Assembly: GCF_900199455.1 (NCBI RefSeq)
Contig: NZ_FZQR01000044.1
Location: forward strand, 1-36,917
Direction of reading: 5' to 3'
From: Mesorhizobium carmichaelinearum
Lineage (GTDB): Bacteria; Pseudomonadota; Alphaproteobacteria; Rhizobiales; Rhizobiaceae
Length of the DNA stretch: 36,917 bases
Shown here: positions 1 through 5,867 of the stretch, piece by piece
How positions within the stretch are numbered: position 1 is the stretch's first letter
Layout of the letters: the number at the start of each line of letters is the position of its first letter
The notes under the pieces: model-generated
Told to the model about the DNA's origin: nothing
The model's input: only the letters and a program-made list of their open reading frames with translations
Database searches by the model: none
Made by a program: the position numbers and the translations under genes

Positions 1-173
1 CGGACTGGAACCGTCACGCCAAGGCCGCTCCGTTCCGCCGCAACGACCAGCTGCTCTCGGTGATGCCCTACGGCATGATCGTCTTCCCCGGATCCGGCAT
101 CACACAGAACCTCGCCGACAAGGCCCGTCGGCTTGGCATCCCCGTCTGGCGGTTCGCGGAGGGCGGCGCGTGA
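1..173 (+). CDS. DUF2493 (SLOG-like) protein, C-terminal fragment
   Basis: An open frame enters from the left edge (codons from base 3) and ends at TGA 171-173, giving about 56 residues. They contain a hydrophobic strand and turn (MIVFPGSGITQN) followed by LADKARRLGIPVWRF. This is the usual end of the DUF2493 / YspA-like family, in which a Rossmann-like SLOG fold has a glycine-rich nucleotide- or ligand-binding loop. The family is common on rhizobial mobile elements; its substrate is not known to me. The start and N-terminal two thirds lie outside the window. Recognition of the family comes from the C-terminal pattern only. Confidence 0.65.
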   Translation, partial: DWNRHAKAAPFRRNDQLLSVMPYGMIVFPGSGITQNLADKARRLGIPVWRFAEGGA

Positions 174-340
174 AGCGCCGGTTTCCTCGCATCCGCACCA
201 TCGAACCCGACGCGCGCGGTCGGGTTCGGCCCGCGCGAAGCGCACCGAAGCCCGCGCGCGAAGCACGGCACGCTGCGCCTCCACGGATCGTATCGACGCG
301 ATGGAGCGTGCAGCCACGCAACGTGGTATTGCAGTCCGCG

Positions 341-354
341 TTACGCTGACGTAA
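341..354. promoter_or_regulatory. Inverted repeat upstream of the DUF1778 antitoxin
   Basis: TTACG, a 4-base spacer CTGA, then CGTAA form a perfect 5-bp-arm palindrome about 25 bp before the antitoxin ATG at 380. Ribbon-helix-helix antitoxins usually autorepress from such a site together with their toxin, so this is a candidate operator. Function is inferred from position only. Confidence 0.45.
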
Positions 355-379
355 TACGTCCGCAGCACAGGAGCGCGCC

Positions 380-664
380 ATGGCCACTACGGCCACGAGG
401 AAGGAAACACCCGTCTCGATGCGGTTTCGCGACGATGATCTCACCATCATCGACCGCGGCGCGGAGCTGCTCGGCCTGTCGCGCACTGAGTTCGTGCGGC
501 GCGCAGCACTCCACGAGGCGCAAGCGGCCATCCTCAACGAAACCGTCATCCGCGTGTCCCCGGAAGCCTATGACGCTTTCATGCAGGCGATCTCAGCCCC
601 TGCCGCCGCCCCCCCGCCGAAGGCGGCGGAGCGGCTGCGTCGGTCCCCGCCCTGGGATCGCTAG
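380..664 (+). CDS. DUF1778 ribbon-helix-helix antitoxin (TacA type)
   Basis: A 94-residue protein. Residues about 12-50 (PVSMRFRDDDLTIIDRGAELLG then LSRTEFVRRAALHEAQ) match the DUF1778 pattern: one DNA-contacting strand and two helices. The C-terminus (PPPKAAERLRRSPPWDR) is proline/arginine rich, like the part of TacA antitoxins that wraps the toxin. A ribosome-binding sequence (CAGGAG) lies 8 bases before ATG 380. The stop TAG (662-664) directly abuts the GTG start of the acetyltransferase at 665, the normal order for TacAT modules. Expected role: bind and neutralise the downstream GNAT toxin and repress the operon. The family call is firm; neutralisation is inferred from the pair. Confidence 0.85.
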   Translation: MATTATRKETPVSMRFRDDDLTIIDRGAELLGLSRTEFVRRAALHEAQAAILNETVIRVSPEAYDAFMQAISAPAAAPPPKAAERLRRSPPWDR

Positions 665-1171
665 GTGGCGCTTTCAGGCATCGAACTCCTCGACGACGCG
701 TACCGCCTCGAAAGCTTCGATTGCGGCAAGCTGGCGCTTAACGCTTGGCTGGCCGGCTTCGCGCGAACGAACCAGGCCCGCGGGTTTACCCGCGTTCTGA
801 TCGTTCACGACGAGGGAACAGTCGTCGGCTATTACGGCCTTGCGCCGGGCGTGATCCAGCCAAACAGCGCACCGCGCGCCATCCGCACCGGACGCCCGCC
901 CGATCCGATCCCCTGCCTGCTAATTGGCCAACTCGCCGTCGATCATCGCTATGCCGGACAAGGCATCGGCAGCGGCCTGGTCAAGGACGCGCTTCGTCGC
1001 TGCGTCGCCGGCGCCGAAATCGTCGCCGGCCGCGCGGTGGTGGTGCGGGCGATCGACGCCGAGGCCGAGGGCTACTGGCAGAGCTGGGGTTTTGTCCCGT
1101 CGCGAGACAACCCGTCTATCCTGATGCGCTCGATCCAGGACGTGAGTCTCTGGCTGGCTGAAGGCCGCTAG
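665..1171 (+). CDS. GNAT acetyltransferase toxin (TacT type)
   Basis: A 168-residue GNAT-fold protein starting with GTG immediately after the antitoxin stop. The acetyl-CoA pyrophosphate loop is visible as YAGQGIGSG near residues 95-104, preceded by LIGQLAVD on beta-4. The later segment AEGYWQSWGFVPSRDNPSILMRSI matches the C-terminal signature of TacT toxins, which acetylate the amino group of aminoacyl-tRNAs and stop translation. Length and operon partner fit this family. As the second gene of a two-gene cassette it would act as an addiction or phage-defence module on the element. The tRNA target is not predictable from sequence. Confidence 0.85.
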   Translation: MALSGIELLDDAYRLESFDCGKLALNAWLAGFARTNQARGFTRVLIVHDEGTVVGYYGLAPGVIQPNSAPRAIRTGRPPDPIPCLLIGQLAVDHRYAGQGIGSGLVKDALRRCVAGAEIVAGRAVVVRAIDAEAEGYWQSWGFVPSRDNPSILMRSIQDVSLWLAEGR

Positions 1172-1364
1172 TCCACGCGCGTAGCGCCTCCGGCAGCGGC
1201 AGGGTCCGGGCGCGCCGGCCTGCGGCCGGCCGGGCTTCGCGGCGTCCGCCCCTCCCCGAGCCGGCTTCGCCGTCTCGGCCTTCGGTGACGATCCCTCGCG
1301 CAGGGCCAGAGGGAGAGGGCGGCCACAGTGGGGCGGGGGCCGCTGGAGAGAAAGGAAAGTCACC
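1172..1364. other. GC-rich intergenic spacer with palindromic block
   Basis: This spacer between the toxin and the next gene is strongly GC rich and contains overlapping palindromes of GCCGGC and CGGCCGG type around 1217-1235. No open frame with coding character is seen. It could form hairpins in RNA but lacks a T-run, so no classical terminator is called. Confidence 0.4.
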
Positions 1365-1898
1365 ATGTCGATGATATTCATAGGGGGTTCACGCGAGATA
1401 CTCGAACTGCCCGAACCTGCCGTCGCGCGCATCGGCGCGATCGTCGCTGCCGAGCACGGCGTGCTGGTCGGCGACGCGCCCGGAGCCGATGCCGAGGCGC
1501 AGGGCCTCCTCGCGGGCTACGGCTACGACCATGTCGGCGTCTTCCATGCCGGCAAGGAACCCCGCAACAATCTTGGCGACTGGGCGGCCTACCATGTCCC
1601 GTCTCCTGACGGCGCTCGAGGATACTGGGCCCACGCAGCCAAAGACCGGGAGATGGCGCGGCGCGCCGACTTTGGGATGATGGTCTGGGACGGCGCATCG
1701 CCCGGCACGATCGTCAACGTTCTTCGGCTCGCCATGGCAAACAAGCCGTGCGTCATTTACGATCTGGCCAGGGGCAGCCTGGCGATCGCGTACAATGTGC
1801 AAGACTGGTGCGCCATGCTCCGCCATGCCGGTCCCGACATTCGCCGGCAGGTGGAGGCCCGCATGACGCCGGAGGAGCGTCTGGCGTTGCCAGGATGA
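1365..1898 (+). CDS. SLOG-like nucleotide-binding protein, unknown role
   Basis: A 177-residue protein with a good ribosome-binding site (AAGGAAAG) before ATG 1365. The N-terminal strand IFIGGSRE (residues 4-11), the loop GDAPGAD (36-42) and the later segment WDGASPGTIVNVL (108-120) followed by MANKPCVIYD resemble the Rossmann-like SLOG/DprA-related superfamily, where the glycine-rich loops hold a nucleotide or nucleotide-derived ligand. Proteins of this kind often sit beside DUF2493 and DUF736 genes on mobile elements, as here. I do not know a demonstrated function; a role in host-defence evasion or ligand sensing is only a possibility. It appears single-cistron, with a 719-bp gap after it. 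Confidence 0.65.
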   Translation: MSMIFIGGSREILELPEPAVARIGAIVAAEHGVLVGDAPGADAEAQGLLAGYGYDHVGVFHAGKEPRNNLGDWAAYHVPSPDGARGYWAHAAKDREMARRADFGMMVWDGASPGTIVNVLRLAMANKPCVIYDLARGSLAIAYNVQDWCAMLRHAGPDIRRQVEARMTPEERLALPG

Positions 1899-2437
1899 TG
1901 TACGCGCGGTCCACCTGCTGTCCGGCAGGCTCGATCCGATATGCTTGACCCGGCCCCTGCGCCCCCCAACTTCGCTGTTTGAACGGCCGGAGCCGGCCCC
2001 AATTCGAAGCCGGCCCACACGCGCACGGCGGGGCGTCTGTCGAGGATGATCATCTTGACCCATCTCGCATCTGAAAGCGGGGGGAAGCGTGCCGAACGTG
2101 CTGTCTTGGACGGTCATCCAACCTGGCTGCGAGGCACCGCCTGTCGATGGCGTGAAATTCGTTGCCTGCCGGCTTCAATCTCGAAACCGCTCTGCCGCCA
2201 TACCGAAGACGCAAGGCGGTTCACGCGCCGTGTTGCTGTTCGCGGTATCGGCGAGGCACGGGCAATGACCCGGGAGGTGCGCGGCAAGCATCCCGACGAT
2301 CCGGCAGCGTTGTGTCGGCGGTCAAGCGATGGCGGCCTGGGTTCTTGTCCATCTGCCGCATCCGGGGCCATTCCCGTTTCATGGCGCCTTTGTAGACGAC
2401 CGCCTGCTTTGTGCGGTCAACCCCCGTTGGGGGTACA

Positions 2438-2544
2438 CTCGGCGAATATTCAGGAAAATTCGATTTCGGTTTTTTGTCTGCGGACAGGCGAAGGGCCTGC
2501 CCGCTATTTTTTGGCAAATAGAATTTTCCAGAATTTTCGCCGAG
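2438..2544. repeat. Imperfect 24-bp inverted repeat enclosing a hairpin
   Basis: The left arm is 2438-2461 and the right arm 2521-2544; the two 24-base arms are complementary except at two positions. Both contain GAAAATTC-type blocks, so GAATTTTC also occurs as a direct repeat within the right arm. The 59-base loop encloses a second hairpin, 2480-2489 with 2495-2504 (one mismatch in ten), followed by TATTTTTT. The inner part has the form of a rho-independent terminator. The outer repeat could be a protein-binding site, an alternative RNA fold that competes with the terminator, or the ends of a very small mobile repeat. Confidence 0.6.
2480..2512 (+). terminator. Terminator-like hairpin with T-run
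   Basis: The arms GCGGACAGGC (2480-2489) and GCCTGCCCGC (2495-2504) pair with one mismatch around a 5-base loop and are followed by TATTTTTT (2505-2512). It lies about 105 bp upstream of the DUF736 ATG, so it would act as an attenuator if transcription starts further left. Confidence 0.5.
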
Positions 2545-2617
2545 ATGACCGCAGCAGGACGGCCCTCTCCTTTGGCGCCATCGGGAATGGTCCCGATGCA
2601 ACCGAAGGAGAACTACC

Positions 2618-2941
2618 ATGGCCACCACGATCGCAAACCTCACCACCAAGGCCGACGGCTCGATGGAAGGCGTCTTCGCCACGCTCCGGGTCAACGCCCC
2701 GATCACCCTTATCCCGAACACCAACAAGTCGCGCGAGGACGCGCCCGACTACCGGATCGTCAACAAGCGCACGGGCTTCGAGATCGGAGCCGGCTGGCAC
2801 CGCATCTCCCAGCGTTCGGGCGAGGAGTACCTCTCGGTCAAGCTGGAAGCCCCCGAGATCGGCGTGATCTTCGGCAATCTCGCCCCCGCCCCGGGTGGCG
2901 AGGAGAACAAGAAGGTCATCCTCTGGAACAATCCCCAGTGA
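2618..2941 (+). CDS. DUF736 family protein
   Basis: A 107-residue protein with a strong ribosome-binding site (GAAGGAG) before ATG 2618. It opens MATTIANLTTKADGSMEG and continues with a beta-rich pattern FATLRVNAPI, DYRIVNKRTGFEIGAGW and EYLSVKLEAPEIG, which is the DUF736 family. Members are small, probably single-stranded-DNA-binding-like beta proteins found beside conjugation and partition genes of alphaproteobacterial plasmids and ICEs; the molecular role is not established. A 7-bp-arm hairpin (2579-2598) in the leader may affect translation. It is followed 72 bp later by another small gene on the same strand, probably in one operon. Confidence 0.85.
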   Translation: MATTIANLTTKADGSMEGVFATLRVNAPITLIPNTNKSREDAPDYRIVNKRTGFEIGAGWHRISQRSGEEYLSVKLEAPEIGVIFGNLAPAPGGEENKKVILWNNPQ

Positions 2942-3013
2942 CAGCCACGAACGGGCCGGCTTCGAAAAGGGGCCGGCCCCTTCACCTCACCTTCCCGGAA
3001 CAAGGAGGCTACG

Positions 3014-3304
3014 ATGAGCCGCTATACGATCACAGTCACTGGCACCGTCACCGAACACGGCCGCTCCGACCGCGAGGCCATCATCGGCTACGACCCGCCG
3101 CTGCGAACCTACTTCCTGCAGGCATTTCCCCACGAAGAGACCGACGAACCGGCGCTGTGGCTTGGCACTCACGATCAGGCGTTTGAGATGCTTGACGACC
3201 TTAACCACGCCGCCATGGCGCACGGCTATGATTTCATGCCGCTGCCGTCCGATGTCGCCACAAAGCTGGCGGATGACAAGGCTGCTACCGGTGATCGTCC
3301 GTAG
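3014..3304 (+). CDS. Conserved hypothetical small protein
   Basis: A 96-residue protein with an almost ideal ribosome-binding site (AAGGAGG) before ATG 3014. I do not recognise a family. It has an N-terminal strand-rich part (YTITVTGTVTEHG), a middle with paired aromatic residues (YDPPLRTYFLQAFPHEE) and an acidic helix (AFEMLDDLNHAAMAHGYDF). No membrane segment or signal is visible, so it should be cytoplasmic. Spacing to the DUF736 gene and the strong terminator shortly after its stop suggest a two-gene operon. Confidence 0.7.
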   Translation: MSRYTITVTGTVTEHGRSDREAIIGYDPPLRTYFLQAFPHEETDEPALWLGTHDQAFEMLDDLNHAAMAHGYDFMPLPSDVATKLADDKAATGDRP

Positions 3305-3357
3305 CGTGGAATCTTCGGGGAATTGCTGAAACGCCTCCATCAGCCTGATTAGGCGAA

Positions 3358-3412
3358 CGCGCAAAAAAAGGGCCTGCGACGGATGCTCCGTCGCAGGCCC
3401 TTTTTTTGCGCG
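3358..3412. terminator. Strong bidirectional rho-independent terminator
   Basis: The arms 3358-3383 and 3387-3412 are perfectly complementary over 26 bases around a 3-base loop. The stem includes a GC-rich core (GGGCCTGCGACGGA) flanked by seven A on the left and seven T on the right, so it can end transcripts in both directions. It closes the small-gene operon from the left and would block transcripts coming leftward from the WGR side. Confidence 0.9.
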
Positions 3413-3612
3413 CGTCGTAGTGAGCCGCAACAGTCCCTCATCACCCTGACCGCGCGGTAATGACGATCACTCCTTCGTTATCAGCGATGGCCTGGACGAC
3501 CAATCCCGCCGGGATCAAGGACGACAAACGCAAATTTCTGACCATGGTGCTGATTCCCCTCAGAAAACAGCACCACGTCGTCATGCAAAATCATCAAATG
3601 TGAGTCAGACCC
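3413..3612. other. Non-coding spacer with a hairpin
   Basis: Nothing coding is seen between the terminator and the WGR gene end. The arms TGGTGCTG (3545-3552) and CAGCACCA (3568-3575) form a perfect 8-bp stem around a 15-base loop downstream of the leftward WGR gene. It may shape the 3' end of that transcript, but no T-run follows on either strand. Confidence 0.4.
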
Positions 3613-3885
3613 CTATTGTGGGCCGATTGACAGCGGGTAGGTGGATCGCGGCTGATAGCCGCGCATCCGCTTGGCGCGCAGCAACTGGAGGAAAAGCTCG
3701 ACAGCTTCGCCCTCGGTATCGAAAGAGTGCTGTACCGTGCGGCCGGTGGTTCCGATCCGACCCCAACGGCGGACCAGGCAGGTCTGGCCGAACAGGGTCT
3801 CCTCGATCGACAGCGCATAGAAGCGCGCCATGTTCCGATCCGCGTCGCGGCGTTCGATACAGAGGCGATAGAGCTGCGCGATCAT
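3613..3885 (-). CDS. WGR domain protein
   Basis: A 90-residue protein formed almost entirely of a WGR domain: LVRRWGRIGTTGRTVQHSFDTEGEAVELF with the core RWGRIG near residues 40-45. WGR domains occur in PARPs, MolR and small bacterial proteins and are associated with nucleic-acid binding. Stand-alone forms of this size are frequent on rhizobial plasmids and ICEs. The ATG at 3885 has no clear ribosome-binding site; an internal ATG at residue 19 (MARFYALS) is an alternative start and would keep the whole domain. Role here unknown. It is leftward and separated by about 210 bp from the ParA-linked gene. Confidence 0.8.
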   Translation of the reverse strand: MIAQLYRLCIERRDADRNMARFYALSIEETLFGQTCLVRRWGRIGTTGRTVQHSFDTEGEAVELFLQLLRAKRMRGYQPRSTYPLSIGPQ

Positions 3886-4098
3886 TGCGGACAGAATCGC
3901 GCAGCCGGACGCGCGCGTCCAATGAATGGTTTGAATCAGCGGACGCGGATCGATTCACTCTCGTGATGGATGGAACCGAACGTCAGTCGTTCAGCAGCGT
4001 CTTTGATGGCCTTCCCCGAAGAGATGTAGCCAATCCTCGTTGGGCCGGAGTCATGGGCGGTCGGTCATAACGAAAATCGACGCGATTGGCGCATCTGG

Positions 4099-4440
4099 CT
4101 ACTTTGGCTGCCGAGCAAGGAATTCCGTTATCAGGCCCTGCACCACCTCCTGCATGGTTGTTCTATTGCGCGCGCAATGGACCTGCAGCTCGATCATCTG
4201 CGAGACCGGAATGCGTGTGTGCAGCCGGGCTGTCCCGCCGTCTGCCTTTGGCCTTTCGAGCTCCGCCTTCGCCTTTCTGGCAGACTGGGTTCTCGTCTGC
4301 TGCTCCAGGTTGTCCGTTTCGCTGATGCTGGATTCCACAATGGCAGCCATGTTGCGCGAGAACGGATCATCCGAACGGGCACGCGGTTTCAAGGCAGGCA
4401 GCGGCAATTGGTTTGCGGTCCGATCGCTTTTCTCGTTCAT
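4099..4440 (-). CDS. Small ribbon-helix-helix-like partner of ParA
   Basis: A 113-residue protein whose ATG overlaps the parA stop by ATGA (4437-4440), so translation is probably coupled. The first 60 residues are polar and probably disordered. Residues about 66-110 (RLHTRIPVSQMIELQVHCARNR then TTMQEVVQGLITEF) fit a strand followed by two helices, as in ribbon-helix-helix centromere-binding proteins such as ParG. In small partition modules the second gene binds the parS site and stimulates the ParA ATPase, which is the role I infer. No family name can be assigned with certainty; a transcription regulator is the alternative. Confidence 0.7.
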   Translation of the reverse strand: MNEKSDRTANQLPLPALKPRARSDDPFSRNMAAIVESSISETDNLEQQTRTQSARKAKAELERPKADGGTARLHTRIPVSQMIELQVHCARNRTTMQEVVQGLITEFLARQPK

Positions 4441-5129
4441 TGCGGGGTGGCTCCGTTCAGTTTGCGGATGATCTCGGCGGTCAGGGCATTCGTCTGGTCG
4501 CGAGCGTCCTGCACGGCCTTGTTCACGGGCTGGACTTCGTAAAGCGTCCCGGCGGTTGCGATTGAGGCGAAGGTCGGCCGTTGCGACAAAAACGTCTCAA
4601 GCACGCTGGCATCGGCCTGCCGCAGCAGCTGGATCGCCGTGCGAAAGGCCATCGTGTTGTGCTCGATCCCCGAAACCATGTTGAGCATCACCGCGTAGGG
4701 AATTTCGCGATGGCGTCCGCCAAGCGAGCGGATGTGCCGGATCAGACCGAGGCATTGCTTGACATCGAAGACGTGCGCTTTCGTCGGGATCAGCACGAAG
4801 TCGGCGTTGGCGACGGCCGGTCCGAGGGCGGCCACGGCCGTGCCCTGCACGTCGACCAGCAGCAGGTCCTCGGCGTCGGATTGCGCCAGGCGATCGATCA
4901 GTTCGTCGGTCGAGTTGATGGGGATGACGTCGATGTTTGAAAGAGCGTACCCGGCGCGGCGACTGTTTTTGCTCCACTCCAGCGCCGACAGTTGCGGATC
5001 GGTGTCGAGCACCGTCACCCGATGACCGGCGGCGGCGAACTCGCCAGCGAGCAGGATGGTGGTCATGGTCTTGCCGACCCCGCCTTTGGGAGAGGCCACT
5101 GTGATTTGCACCGCGCGTTGTTCCGGCAT
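4437..5129 (-). CDS. parA: ParA-family ATPase
   Basis: A 230-residue deviant-Walker ATPase counted from ATG 5129. The deviant Walker A box KGGVGKT is at residues 15-21, the A' box VLDTDPQ follows after about 25 residues and the Walker B region LLLVDVQGTA is in the middle. Size fits the short ParA/VirC1-like class without an N-terminal HTH. I chose ATG 5129 because conserved sequence begins there and GGGA precedes it by 7 bases. An upstream ATG at 5213 would add 28 unconserved residues across the repeat-bearing region. It acts in DNA segregation, or as VirC1 does, in relaxosome assembly at oriT; its place beside the relaxase genes leaves both open. Confidence 0.88.
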   Translation of the reverse strand: MPEQRAVQITVASPKGGVGKTMTTILLAGEFAAAGHRVTVLDTDPQLSALEWSKNSRRAGYALSNIDVIPINSTDELIDRLAQSDAEDLLLVDVQGTAVAALGPAVANADFVLIPTKAHVFDVKQCLGLIRHIRSLGGRHREIPYAVMLNMVSGIEHNTMAFRTAIQLLRQADASVLETFLSQRPTFASIATAGTLYEVQPVNKAVQDARDQTNALTAEIIRKLNGATPQ

Positions 5130-5177
5130 TGTTTTTTCCCAATGTTGCGTCACCTTGGCGTCAATGCGCATAGGCGA

Positions 5178-5250
5178 TTTGGCGCCAAAGTGCCTTTCTT
5201 GCATTATGCCCATGCGCCGATGCTACAAAGTGCGAAGGTACATAAGTGCC
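5178..5250. promoter_or_regulatory. Candidate par operator/centromere repeats
   Basis: Upstream of parA there is a perfect 12-bp palindrome TTTGGCGCCAAA (5178-5189) and three copies of AAGTGC in the same orientation, beginning at 5188, 5228 and 5244. Short direct repeats beside a palindrome just upstream of a ParA/RHH pair are the usual form of an autoregulatory operator or parS. Binding is inferred. Confidence 0.4.
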
Positions 5251-5426
5251 TAGGTAATAACACGAATTTGCGCATTTTGTGAAATGTTCCGGGATGCATA
5301 ATTGGTTCTGAACTAGCAAAACATCGCGTCAGTATAATGTCGCATAGTGAATTGACAAGATACGCAATTTGGGTCCAAATTGGCTGAGCAGGTCGTCGCT
5401 TCGCTTCGACCTGGACCGTCTTCGAC
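5251..5426. other. Candidate oriT region between parA and mobC
   Basis: This AT-rich divergent spacer lies directly upstream of the mobC-relaxase pair, the usual place for an origin of transfer. It holds a perfect 8-bp-arm palindrome (CAATTTGG, 2-base loop, CCAAATTG) at 5365-5382 and a 7-bp-arm inverted repeat (CAGGTCG / CGACCTG, 11-base loop) at 5389-5413. TATAAT occurs at 5333-5338 but has no good -35 box at the right distance. The nic site cannot be named from sequence alone. Confidence 0.5.
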
Positions 5427-5456
5427 GTGAGGCCCATCCGCCATAGCGAGGGAATT

Positions 5457-5867
5457 TTGCACACCAGCGCCGCCCACAAGGACACCCGAAAGCGCTCCCG
5501 GATCGATATTGGGCCGGACGCGGGCGCGCTCCTGGATGAGGCCTGCAAGGTGTTCCAGCTTGACCGAGCGGAGACGTTGCGGCGCATTATCCGGGCCAGC
5601 CTGGATGTCGGTCCCGCTCTGTCAGCTGAGAATTCACGCACTGTCGCGGCGTTGGCCTCGCAAGTCCGGATGGTCGGCCGAAACCTCAGCCAGCTTCTCC
5701 ATGCCATTCATTCCGGCCACGCTGCCCCCATGGAGGCGGCGTTGCCGATATGGGAAGCGCTGGATGTGAGGGTGAAAGCTGTCGACGCCGAATTGACGGC
5801 GATGACGATCGCGCATGGCCTGAGACTTCGGAAGGCGGCGCATCTGCAGGATGGTGAGGGCGCGTGA
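5457..5867 (+). CDS. mobC: MobC-like relaxosome accessory protein
   Basis: About 136 residues from a TTG start that has GAGG five bases upstream; an in-frame GTG at 5427 would add ten residues but lacks a ribosome-binding site. The first half (RSRIDIGPDAGALLDEACKVF) resembles a ribbon-helix-helix DNA-binding region. The second half holds VAALASQVRMVGRNLSQLL, the pattern of bacterial MobC proteins, which help melt or bend oriT for the relaxase. The stop overlaps the relaxase GTG (GTGA, 5864-5867), so the two are translationally coupled. The family call rests on this motif and on the neighbour. Confidence 0.75.
   Translation: MHTSAAHKDTRKRSRIDIGPDAGALLDEACKVFQLDRAETLRRIIRASLDVGPALSAENSRTVAALASQVRMVGRNLSQLLHAIHSGHAAPMEAALPIWEALDVRVKAVDAELTAMTIAHGLRLRKAAHLQDGEGA

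Larger units (their letters stand above)
1899..2617. other. 719-bp stretch without a convincing gene
   Basis: Open frames here on both strands have no recognisable families and cross several strong hairpins, so I treat them as non-coding. The stretch holds a 6-bp-arm hairpin at 2420-2434 (ACCCCC/GGGGGT), a large imperfect inverted repeat at 2438-2544 enclosing a terminator-like hairpin, and a 7-bp-arm hairpin at 2579-2598 next to the ribosome-binding site of the DUF736 gene. The AT-rich part 2440-2545 stands out from the GC-rich surroundings. It probably contains the promoter and a long leader for the gene at 2618. Confidence 0.5.

Noticed and set aside
2046..2867. A 273-codon plus-strand frame over the gene-free leader
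   Set aside because: It runs through the hairpins and into the DUF736 gene in the wrong frame, and the N-terminal part has no ribosome-binding site or family.
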